DNA from: Nocardia ninae NBRC 108245
GTDB lineage: Bacteria; Actinomycetota; Actinomycetes; Mycobacteriales; Mycobacteriaceae
Assembly (NCBI RefSeq): GCF_007990755.1
Contig: NZ_BJXA01000084.1
Location: 1-37,323, forward strand
Direction of reading: 5' to 3'
DNA: 37,323 nt
In this document: positions 10,021 through 16,826 of the stretch, in pieces
How positions within the stretch are numbered: position 1 is the first letter of the stretch
Layout of the letters: every line of letters begins with the position of its first letter
Position numbers and translations under genes: made by a program
The notes under the pieces: generated by a model
Told to the model about the DNA's origin: nothing
The model's database searches: none
The model's input: only the letters and a program-made list of their open reading frames with translations

Positions 10021-10258
10021 TCTGATGGAACAGTTGCTCGAGCTGTTCGCCGAGGTGGTCGGCGAGCCGGCCGCACACGGCCCCGACACGGTCCGCGCGG
10101 ACATGGACACCTGGGACTCGCTCGCCCAGGTGCGGCTGGTCTACGCGGTGGAACGCGCCTTCGGCGTGGAACTTCCGGAGCGCACGCTCACCTCGGAGCC
10201 GTCGCTGGCCGAGATCGCCGCCATCGTGGCGGCCGCACGGCAGGAGCGGGTGTCATGA
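10010..10258 (+). CDS. Stand-alone acyl carrier protein
   Basis: An 82-residue ACP beginning MATDLMEQLLELF. I chose ATG 10010 over the in-frame ATG at 9986 because a GAGAGGCG ribosome site lies between the two. It overlaps the end of the FkbH gene by 11 bases. The pantetheine site is the serine of DTWDSLAQVRLV, followed by the usual acidic helix AVERAFGVELPE. In FkbH systems the dedicated ACP lies directly beside the loading enzyme, so this is the likely carrier of the glyceryl-type group. The FAAL could also charge it. A phosphopantetheinyl transferase is not encoded in the window and would act in trans. Confidence 0.92.
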   Translation: MATDLMEQLLELFAEVVGEPAAHGPDTVRADMDTWDSLAQVRLVYAVERAFGVELPERTLTSEPSLAEIAAIVAAARQERVS

Positions 10259-11802
10259 ACAGCAGGGTGTTCCGGGTTACCGATACCGATGTGGCGACCT
10301 ACGCCGCTGCGGTCGGCGATCGGAACCCGCTGCACGTGGACAACGACTTCGGCCACCGCTCGCCGTACGGCAGGCCGGTCGCGCACGGCGCACTGGTGGT
10401 CACTCTGGCGCTGGCCGCGCTGGCCGAGACCACCGATCCGATGGCGGTGCGTGATATCCGGGCGACGTTCCGGCAGCCCACGATTCCCGGCCGTCGCTAC
10501 GAGGTCGACTGGACGGTGTCGGAGAGCGAGGCCCGCGGCCGGGTCAGCTTCGGCGGCATCGAGGTGGTCGGCATCCGATGCAGGCTCGGCTCGGTGCTGC
10601 CGTGGTGCGGCCCCGCCGCCGAGGACGAGCCGCGCCGTGATGCCCCGCGAGTACTCGGATTGGCCGATGTGGCAGGCGATTCCGCGCAGTCACCCGGCCA
10701 GGAGCGCGGTTCGTACTCGGTGGACTATCCGCTCATCGCGGGACTCGTGTCGCGGGTCATCGGCGGTCGCGTTCCCGAACATGTTGCGGCGGTGCTCGGT
10801 TGGGCCAGCTACTGGACCGGCATGTGCACGCCGGGCCGGGACGCCCTGCTCGTCGCCTGCACCGTGGTGTTGCACGGATCCGGTTCCGGCGCCGTCGCAT
10901 TCGAGACCGCCGAACCCGAGGTGGACCGGCGATCCGGGCTCGTCACCTTGCGTGCGGGCATGCGCTGCGGCGCCAGTGCCGACGTCACGGTGCAGAGTCT
11001 GATCAGGGAGTCGGTGCCCGGCCCGGACCCGGCCGAACTCGCCGCGGTGCTGCCGCCGTCGGACACGCTGGCCGGGCGCACCATCCTGGTCGTCGGCGGT
11101 AGCCGCGGGCTCGGTGCCGCGGTCTCACTGGGTTTGGCGAGCCAGGGTGCGCGCGTGCTGGTGAGCTGCACCCGGGCGCCCGAGGTGCTCGCGTCGGCCT
11201 CGCACGCCTACCGGGATCGCTTGTGGCCGGTGCTCGCCGACGCCAGCGACGGGTACGCGCTGGGCGCGGCATTGCCGGAAGGCCCCCTGGATGGCGTGGT
11301 TCTGCTTGCCGCACCGGCCATTCCAACGCTGCCGCTGGCACCGGACGCGGTCGAAACCGCCGCGCAGTTCATGGCGGCGAGCACCCGGCTGGTCTTCGCT
11401 CCGCTGTCGGTGTGCGTGCCCCGGCTCCGCAAAGGAGCGACCGTGGTGATGATCTCCTCGGAGGCGGTACTCGCGCCACCGCGCTGGTGGCCGCACTACG
11501 CGGCGGCCAAGGCTGCCGTCGAGGGTCTCGCGGAATACGTTGCGCGACACCATCCCTGGAACGTCGTGGTGGTACGGCCACCGCGACTCTGGACCGACCT
11601 GACGAACACGCCGGGCGGACGAGCCGTGAGCAATCCCATCGCACCGGTCGCCGCCGACATCGTCAACGCGTTCTCCGCGCAAGACGTTGTCGCCGGGGAA
11701 GTCTCGGTGCTCGGCGCCGCCGGTTGGGGCGCACCATGGCCAATTCTGAGTGAGGAGGTGCGGGATGCTGGAGATCGCCGACCTGAACAAGTCGTACGGT
11801 AG
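10255..11802 (+). CDS. MaoC-like hydratase / short-chain dehydrogenase fusion
   Basis: A 515-residue two-domain protein whose ATG overlaps the ACP stop (ATGA). The N-terminal ~120 residues carry the R-hydratase signature: YAAAVGDRNPLHVDNDF followed by PVAHGALVV, with the Asp/His pair of MaoC hotdog hydratases. Residues 130-270 are a second, degenerate region that may be a catalytically silent hotdog. The C-terminal ~240 residues are a Rossmann SDR with a GGSRGLGAA cofactor loop (about 282), a catalytic-serine region VVMISSEAV and Y-x-x-x-K in HYAAAKAA. MaoC enzymes add or remove water at a 2-enoyl thioester and SDRs interconvert keto and hydroxy groups, so together they could process the beta-carbon of a carrier-bound acyl chain. 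Substrate unknown. No ketosynthase is present to make a beta-keto intermediate, which makes its job unclear. Confidence 0.85.
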   Translation: MNSRVFRVTDTDVATYAAAVGDRNPLHVDNDFGHRSPYGRPVAHGALVVTLALAALAETTDPMAVRDIRATFRQPTIPGRRYEVDWTVSESEARGRVSFGGIEVVGIRCRLGSVLPWCGPAAEDEPRRDAPRVLGLADVAGDSAQSPGQERGSYSVDYPLIAGLVSRVIGGRVPEHVAAVLGWASYWTGMCTPGRDALLVACTVVLHGSGSGAVAFETAEPEVDRRSGLVTLRAGMRCGASADVTVQSLIRESVPGPDPAELAAVLPPSDTLAGRTILVVGGSRGLGAAVSLGLASQGARVLVSCTRAPEVLASASHAYRDRLWPVLADASDGYALGAALPEGPLDGVVLLAAPAIPTLPLAPDAVETAAQFMAASTRLVFAPLSVCVPRLRKGATVVMISSEAVLAPPRWWPHYAAAKAAVEGLAEYVARHHPWNVVVVRPPRLWTDLTNTPGGRAVSNPIAPVAADIVNAFSAQDVVAGEVSVLGAAGWGAPWPILSEEVRDAGDRRPEQVVR

Positions 11803-12724
11803 GAAACAGGTCCTCACCGGTATCGATCTGACCGTGCGGCCCGGCGAGATCGTCGGACTGCTCGGCCCCAACGGCGCGGGCAAGACCACGACGGCCTCGA
11901 TCGTCTCCGGGCTGACCGCCGCGGATTCCGGCACGGTGCGCATCGACGGCATCGACATCCGCAGCAAGCCACGCCAGGCGCGCCGCAAGCTCGGCCTCGC
12001 GCCGCAGGAGCTCGGCGTGTACCCGACACTGACCGCCGAGGAGAACCTCATCTTCTTCGGCAGGCTGATGGGTGTCGGTCGCAAGGACCTGACCGCGCGC
12101 ATAGCGGAGGTCGGCGAGCGGCTCGGCGTCACACCCTTCTTACAGACGCGGGCGCACCAACTCTCCGGTGGCCAGCAGCGGCGACTGCATACGGCGATGG
12201 CGTTGCTGCACGAGCCGGATGTCCTGTGGCTGGACGAACCGACGGTCGGCGCCGATGTTTCGGCGCGTCAGGACCTGCTCGCCGAGGTGCGCAACCTGGC
12301 CGACCAGGGTGCCGCCGTCGTGTACGCGACGCACTATCTGCCCGAACTCGAGGTGCTCGACGCGCGAGTGGTCGTGCTGCACGAAGGCCGAATCCTGGCG
12401 CAGGGCAGTGCCTCGGATCTGGTGGAGGAGTACGCGCAGGCGGCGGTGAGCCTCGAGTTCTCGGCGGCCATCCCCGCGAGCCTCGGCGGGTTCCTCGCCG
12501 CGCCCGGCGCCGCGGTGCTGGAGTCGAAGCGATTGAACATTCCGACCAACACCCCGGGACAGCTGCTCGCGCAGTTGTTCGCCACCTTGGACACCGACAC
12601 CGACCAGCTGCTGGCCGCGGAGATCCATCACCCGAATCTGGAAAACGCCTACTTGGCGATCATGCGCGCAGCGCAGGACGCGGTCGACCAGCCCGTGGAA
12701 GGAATCCGAGATGCTGTTGCATGA
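11765..12724 (+). CDS. ABC transporter ATP-binding subunit (DrrA-like)
   Basis: A 319-residue ATPase. I chose ATG 11765 because GAGGAGGTG lies seven bases before it; the frame extends upstream to 11750. It overlaps the MaoC-SDR gene by 38 bases. Walker A is GPNGAGKTT (34-42), the signature is LSGGQQRRL and Walker B is VLWLDEPTVGADV, with a C-terminal extension after the nucleotide-binding domain as in DrrA/NodI-type drug exporters. It should energise the membrane subunit encoded next. Its place as the tail of a biosynthetic operon suggests export of the product, and so possible self-protection. Confidence 0.93.
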   Translation: MLEIADLNKSYGRKQVLTGIDLTVRPGEIVGLLGPNGAGKTTTASIVSGLTAADSGTVRIDGIDIRSKPRQARRKLGLAPQELGVYPTLTAEENLIFFGRLMGVGRKDLTARIAEVGERLGVTPFLQTRAHQLSGGQQRRLHTAMALLHEPDVLWLDEPTVGADVSARQDLLAEVRNLADQGAAVVYATHYLPELEVLDARVVVLHEGRILAQGSASDLVEEYAQAAVSLEFSAAIPASLGGFLAAPGAAVLESKRLNIPTNTPGQLLAQLFATLDTDTDQLLAAEIHHPNLENAYLAIMRAAQDAVDQPVEGIRDAVA

Positions 12725-13499
12725 CTCTGCCGTCGATCGGGTGCGCGCGTTGTCCTGGGCGGATCTGCGCCGCATCCGCTCCGATCCGGCCCAGCTGATC
12801 GTGATGATGGTGCTGCCCATCGGCATGATGGCGTTCCTGACTCCCGCGAACCGGGCGCAGTTGCGGTTGACCGGATACTTCGACGCCACCGGTATCGAGC
12901 AGTCGGGACCGGGCACGATCGTGCTGTTCGCGTTCTTCATCACGACGCTGCTCGGCGCCTCGTTCTTCCGCGAACACGAGTGGGGGACCTGGGATCGGTT
13001 GCGGGCCGCGCCGGTGCGCGCAGTGGAGGTGATCCTCGGGAAGTCGTTCCCGTCCGTGCTGTTCTCGGTGTTCCAGCTGACCTTCTTGTGGTTGGTCGCG
13101 TTCACACTGTGGGACCTGCACAGCAAGGGTTCGACCTGGCTGCTCGTTCCGCTCACCGCGTCGCTCGCCGTCGCGACCTGGGGATTCGGCATCGCCCTCG
13201 TCTCGCTGTGCCGGACCATCGATCAGCTCGCGATCATGGCGCAGGTCGGCTCACTCGCCATCGGTGGTCTCGCCGGCACGATCACCCCGCGCGACACCCT
13301 GCCCGCGTGGGCCCGCGCGTTGTCGCCGTACACGCCGCAGTACTGGGCGCTGAAGGGATATCAGGACGTCATCTTGCACGGCGCCGGCTTCGGCGACATC
13401 GTCAAGCCGTGCTTGATCCTGCTCGCCGTCGGCGTCGCGGGCGGACTGGTCGCCCTGTTCAAATTCCGGCTCAACCACAGCAAGGTCGGCCGGAGCTGA
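12711..13499 (+). CDS. ABC-2 type transporter permease (DrrB/NodJ-like)
   Basis: A 262-residue inner-membrane protein whose ATG lies inside the end of the ATPase gene (14-base overlap), after a GGAAGGAA ribosome site. About six hydrophobic segments are visible, near residues 23-40, 65-82, 110-135, 145-170, 175-195 and 225-250. The motif EWGTWDRLRAAPV after the second segment is the conserved ABC-2 linker. PAWARALSPYTPQYWALKGYQD before the last segment is typical of the DrrB family. It pairs with the preceding ATPase to form an exporter. It is the last gene of the operon; only four bases separate it from the convergent gene that follows, so no dedicated terminator fits between them. Confidence 0.92.
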   Translation: MLLHDSAVDRVRALSWADLRRIRSDPAQLIVMMVLPIGMMAFLTPANRAQLRLTGYFDATGIEQSGPGTIVLFAFFITTLLGASFFREHEWGTWDRLRAAPVRAVEVILGKSFPSVLFSVFQLTFLWLVAFTLWDLHSKGSTWLLVPLTASLAVATWGFGIALVSLCRTIDQLAIMAQVGSLAIGGLAGTITPRDTLPAWARALSPYTPQYWALKGYQDVILHGAGFGDIVKPCLILLAVGVAGGLVALFKFRLNHSKVGRS

Positions 13500-13503
13500 C
13501 GCG

Positions 13504-14004
13504 CTACTCGATCGGCTGGGTGATCGCGTTGTGTTCGTCGTTGATCAGGTGAAACGCGGAAGCCAGGTCATCGAGCGCGGTCTGCCAGAGCGGTTCGGTG
13601 CCGTCGCCGTGCGGGTTGCCGCTGCTCAGTGAGAGCAGCACCTGCGCGGCCTCGGCGGCCCTGGCCGCGGCGTCGAGCAGCACCGGGGCCTGGTCGGAGG
13701 TGTCGCGCGGGGCCAGCGCGTCGATCCGGTTGTGCAGCCAGTGCGCGTCGAAATGGGCCTGTTCGGTGGCGTTTTCGCCGTCCAACGCGGGCTGGGTGCT
13801 CGCCGCGGTCCAGCGCCTGGCCAGCTCGTTCTGGTCCGGCGCGGTGGTGACCGCGGTGCGCAGTTCACTGCTGAAGACCCGTTGCAGCAGCGCCGCCAGC
13901 TTGGCGCGTTCGACCGCGGTGTCGTTGTGCGCGGGGACATCCATCTCGCCCGGGTCGATATGCAGCACCGCGAGAATTGCCCTCAATTGCGCGATCGTGG
14001 CCAC
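13504..14004 (-). CDS. Hypothetical protein, mostly helical, 166 aa
   Basis: Begins at GTG 14004 with only a weak AGGGG upstream and ends four bases from the converging exporter gene. It has no signal peptide, membrane segment or motif I can name. It is predicted mainly alpha-helical and Ala/Leu-rich, with an acidic, Asp/Asn-rich middle (residues 60-110) and a conserved-looking C-terminus WQTALDDLASAFHLINDEHN. Codon usage is normal for the window and the opposite-strand frames look like shadows, so I accept it as a gene. Function unknown; convergent orientation argues against a part in the biosynthetic operon. Confidence 0.7.
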   Translation of the reverse strand: MATIAQLRAILAVLHIDPGEMDVPAHNDTAVERAKLAALLQRVFSSELRTAVTTAPDQNELARRWTAASTQPALDGENATEQAHFDAHWLHNRIDALAPRDTSDQAPVLLDAAARAAEAAQVLLSLSSGNPHGDGTEPLWQTALDDLASAFHLINDEHNAITQPIE

Positions 14005-14237
14005 TCAACCCCTGCCTTGTCATGACTCGCCGAGCTGCTCTCGGCTACCACCCGACCCCCGGTATACCGAACGATTAACTAAATGATAGCCGCACGGTGT
14101 CAGCGCGGCACCGCAAACGCCGCGCGAATGCTGCGGTGGCGGCGCCGGTCATAGCCTGCTGCGCAACCGATCTCGCGTCGCGTCTGGTTGTGCCTTGAAT
14201 CACCGCCACCCCGCTGGCTGATATAGAACGATCCCTC

Positions 14238-14243
14238 TAATAT
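14238..14243 (+). promoter_or_regulatory. Putative -10 box of a leaderless gene (TAATAT)
   Basis: TAATAT is followed by exactly six bases and then the ATG at 14250, so transcription would start at or next to the start codon. There is no Shine-Dalgarno sequence. GAACGAT occurs at 14226-14232 just upstream and again at 14069-14075, possibly regulator half-sites. Visual inference only. Confidence 0.45.
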
Positions 14244-14249
14244 CGAGTT

Positions 14250-14645
14250 ATGAGCAATCGGGAAGTAGTAGAAAAGTTCTATCTGGCAACACAATCCGAC
14301 GACGCCGCCGCGATCCTCGACGCGCTGCACCCACGGTTCACGGCTCGCATCGCACCCGGGATGCCCAGCGTCACCGACACCGCGCCGGAAGGTCCGATGG
14401 CCGCGCTGAACGGAGTGTGGGGGCCGGTGTTCGGTGACTTCGAGATCGCGCCGTTCGCCGAGAACTGGTACGAGGCGCAGGACGATGCCGTGATCGTCAC
14501 CGGGCATTACCGCGGCACGGCCCGCGCGACCGGCAAAGCCGTGGACGCCGAGTTCGCGCACGTCTGGCACGTTTCGGACGGGAAAATCAGTGCGTTGCAC
14601 CAGTACACCGACACCTGGTGCTGGCGCACGGCCTCGGCCGAGTGA
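14250..14645 (+). CDS. NTF2/SnoaL-fold protein
   Basis: A 131-residue protein with the SnoaL/ketosteroid-isomerase-like pattern: helix SNREVVEKFYLATQSDDAAAIL, a mid-region WGPVFGDFEIAPFAENWYE, then strands VIVTGHYRGTARATGK and FAHVWHVSDGKISALHQYTDT. Such proteins form a conical pocket that binds or isomerises small hydrophobic molecules; the substrate cannot be read from sequence. It starts six bases after a TAATAT box with no ribosome site and appears leaderless. It stands alone, so no pathway is implied. Bases 14005-14249 upstream hold only this promoter region, and 14646-14813 downstream show nothing recognisable. Confidence 0.85.
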   Translation: MSNREVVEKFYLATQSDDAAAILDALHPRFTARIAPGMPSVTDTAPEGPMAALNGVWGPVFGDFEIAPFAENWYEAQDDAVIVTGHYRGTARATGKAVDAEFAHVWHVSDGKISALHQYTDTWCWRTASAE

Positions 14646-14813
14646 GGGGTGCCGCGACGGCTCCGCGGACGTCGCTGCGTGCCGGGCTGGACCGAACCTC
14701 GGGTGTGCCATGGTGACCTCATTCCGAAACATCGATGCCTACACATCTACGTTCGGTCTGGCCCCCCGTCTGGATTGACGGCGCGCCGAAGCAATATCGG
14801 CGGGCCTGTCGCC

Positions 14814-15011
14814 TCAGCCCTCGGAGTCGGCCGTCGCCACCATGTCGAGAACGAGATCCTGTAATAGTCGGCGCGTCGCATGCGCCTGCGCGATCAACGC
14901 CTCCGACGACCCCCCTTCCGCCAAATCGACCAGCTGATTCATCAGATGGCACACGGCGACCAGCCGTCGTACGGCCTGCCGCCGCTCACCGCAAGTGAGG
15001 TCGGTACGCAT
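14814..15011 (-). CDS. Small hypothetical helical protein, 65 aa
   Basis: A short reading frame, starting at ATG 15011 after a GGGGA; an upstream in-frame ATG at 15032 lacks such a site. The product (MRTDLTCGERRQAVRRLVA to ATADSEG) is strongly amphipathic-helical, with leucines at heptad-like spacing and no membrane segment. No family recognised. Opposite frames here are arginine/proline-rich shadows, which supports this strand, but the size makes it uncertain. Confidence 0.5.
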   Translation of the reverse strand: MRTDLTCGERRQAVRRLVAVCHLMNQLVDLAEGGSSEALIAQAHATRRLLQDLVLDMVATADSEG

Positions 15012-15137
15012 ACAGTCCCCATCGCGCCACACCGCCCCACCGTTTCGGCCGCCACGCCGTGCGCAACCGCCGCCCTCGAGTTGCTACACCAGTTCGACTG
15101 TCTGCCGCGCCGATCCGGATTGTGGTAGCGAAGTCTC

Positions 15138-15680
15138 ATGTATCCCGAGCCGGGCGAAGTCCTGCATTTTTCCGAGGACCCGACCATCGAACACTTCGTG
15201 CCGCATGTGGCGCCGTCCGCGCGTCAGCCGGAGGCCTATGTCTGGGCTGTGGATCGGGCCCGTTCTCCCGACTATTGGTTTCCCCGGGCGTGCCCGCGCG
15301 CCATGGCGTGGGTTACGCCGAGCACGACCGCTGCCGATCGCACCGCCATCCTCGGGCCCGGCGGGGGAGAACGGGTGCATGCCATCGAATACGGCTGGCT
15401 CGATGCGCTGCGCCAGGTAACACTTTTCGCCTACCGCCTGCCCGCAGCGCCCTTCCGCCCCTTCGGCTCACCGGTATCGCACGCGCACGTGGCGACGGTG
15501 CCGGTCGAGCCGTTGGCACCTCCGCACAAGGTCGGCGATCTGCTGAAGTTGCATGAGGAAGCCGGGATTCAGCTGCGCATCCTGCCGAATCTGTGGGACT
15601 TCTGGGATGCCGCTACCGCCAGTTCGCTCGGTTTCAGTGGCATCCGGCTGCGTGCGGCGCGACCTCGGGCTACGGGGTGA
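15138..15680 (+). CDS. DUF6886-like protein
   Basis: A 180-residue protein beginning MYPEPGEVLHFSEDPTIEHF. The order HFSEDPTI-x-F-P-H, then VWAVDRARSPDYWFPRACPR and later LHEEAGIQLRILPNLWDFWD, is the pattern I associate with the conserved family DUF6886, whose biochemical role is not established to my knowledge. It is soluble with no signal peptide. Its last 11 bases overlap the convergent NTF2-like gene on the other strand. The family name is from memory and would need a profile search. Confidence 0.8.
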   Translation: MYPEPGEVLHFSEDPTIEHFVPHVAPSARQPEAYVWAVDRARSPDYWFPRACPRAMAWVTPSTTAADRTAILGPGGGERVHAIEYGWLDALRQVTLFAYRLPAAPFRPFGSPVSHAHVATVPVEPLAPPHKVGDLLKLHEEAGIQLRILPNLWDFWDAATASSLGFSGIRLRAARPRATG

Positions 15681-16104
15681 GGTCGAGGACCGCCGCCCCG
15701 GTGGCGAAGTCGGTTGGTGCCGAGGTGTGGTCGTGCACGATGAGCCACTGCCCGTCGCGCTTCTGGAAACAGGCGGTCCAGCGGAACCAGAGGTCGGTCT
15801 GCCGGCCGTCGGCCATGGTGCCCATCATCCGGTTGAGGCTGCGGCTGAAGGCGAGATCACCACCGATGGTGATGTCCAGGTCGCGGATCTCGAAATTGAT
15901 CGGGCCGGAGAAGTTCTGGAAGGTCTCCTCCCACGGTTTGCGATAGGCGTCCGTTCCGACGAATCGCAGCGGCGGCACGATATCGAACGACACCGTGTCC
16001 GCGGAATGGATCGCCATTGCCGCGTCCACATCGCGATCCCGGAACGCCGCCACCCACTTATCGATCACAGCCCGGATCTGCGCCTCGTCCGTCGCGTCGG
16101 TCAT
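15670..16104 (-). CDS. NTF2-like (SgcJ/YybH-type) protein
   Basis: A 144-residue protein with the pattern of SgcJ/EcaC- and YybH-like nuclear transport factor 2 folds: DEAQIRAVIDKWVAAFRDRD, then MAIHSADTVSFDIVPPLRFVG, and a C-terminal WTACFQKRDGQWLIVHDHTSAP. Two ATGs lie in tandem (16107 and 16104); GGAGGGG is better spaced from the second, so I use it. Members of this family are often small-molecule-binding accessory proteins; substrate unknown. It is a second, unrelated NTF2-like protein within 2 kb of the one at 14250, on the opposite strand, and shows no close identity to it. Confidence 0.85.
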   Translation of the reverse strand: MTDATDEAQIRAVIDKWVAAFRDRDVDAAMAIHSADTVSFDIVPPLRFVGTDAYRKPWEETFQNFSGPINFEIRDLDITIGGDLAFSRSLNRMMGTMADGRQTDLWFRWTACFQKRDGQWLIVHDHTSAPTDFATGAAVLDLTP

Positions 16105-16196
16105 CATTCCCCTCCAGCTTCCCCCGCCGAACGATCAGCAGGCACGTTTGGTCGAAACCCACCCTGCCAGAAGCCACCGACAGATTCGGCCGGCCG

Positions 16197-16796
16197 CTAA
16201 CCGGGCTGCCAGAACGTGAGGTCGCTGCGCGGGTGCGTCGCCACCCACTCGGAAAGGCCGCTGCCGGAACGGAGCCCGCCCTCGATGACGGCGCGGTAGA
16301 TGTCGATGGATGGACACCGCGGGATCGCTTCGCGCTGCATCAGCGACTTCAGCTCCAGAATCGCGCGCCGGGTTTCCGGAGTCAGCACGTCGCGCAGCGG
16401 ACGCACCAGTTGCGCGGCGCACGGACCCGGATGATCGCGGGCCAGCGCCCACATGTCGATCTTCCAGTCGGTGCCGTCGGCGGCGCGGTAGTCGAGCCGC
16501 CAGTACAGCCCTTCGTCGGCGTCGTTCAGGTGGTTGCCGAACCGCGCCTTGCGCACCCCGTCGAGCATCGCGCAGTCCCGCAACACGGCGAAGCCATCCT
16601 CGATCCGTGGTGTGTCGCAATAGATCTCCACGTCGATATCCGGCGCCAGCGCCAACTCGCAGGCCACCGCGCCCACCAGGACCGGCGTCCCGAACTCCTG
16701 CCAGCGCTCGAAAAGCCGCAACCGGCCGAGGATCTCGTGCGCTTGCCTGATCCGTTCCCGGCTCTGTTCGAGGATATCGGGCGTCTCCGGACTCAC
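16197..16796 (-). CDS. Nucleotidyltransferase-like protein
   Basis: A 199-residue protein whose N-terminal half has the shape of a nucleotidyltransferase-fold domain: a helix ending LFERWQEFGTPVLVGAVA, then LALAPDIDVEIYCDTP, where D-x-D-V-E stands at the metal-binding position. The usual GS pair is replaced by GAVACEL. A further acidic strand, TDWKIDMWALA, could supply the third carboxylate. It starts at GTG seven bases after a TATTGT box (16804-16809) with no ribosome site, so is probably leaderless. What it might adenylate is unknown; similar proteins act on small antibiotics or on toxin-antitoxin partners, but no partner gene is adjacent. Confidence 0.65.
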   Translation of the reverse strand: MSPETPDILEQSRERIRQAHEILGRLRLFERWQEFGTPVLVGAVACELALAPDIDVEIYCDTPRIEDGFAVLRDCAMLDGVRKARFGNHLNDADEGLYWRLDYRAADGTDWKIDMWALARDHPGPCAAQLVRPLRDVLTPETRRAILELKSLMQREAIPRCPSIDIYRAVIEGGLRSGSGLSEWVATHPRSDLTFWQPG

Positions 16797-16803
16797 GCTG
16801 CCG

Positions 16804-16809
16804 ACAATA
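16804..16809 (-). promoter_or_regulatory. Putative -10 box of a leaderless gene (TATTGT)
   Basis: On the minus strand TATTGT precedes the GTG start at 16796 by seven bases, with no Shine-Dalgarno sequence in between. Visual inference. Confidence 0.4.
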
Positions 16810-16826
16810 CGACAGCGGTCACGTAC

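Noticed and set aside
12725-14250. Cluster extension beyond the exporter
   Set aside because: The next gene is convergent and the following one is a leaderless stand-alone gene, so the operon ends at 13499.
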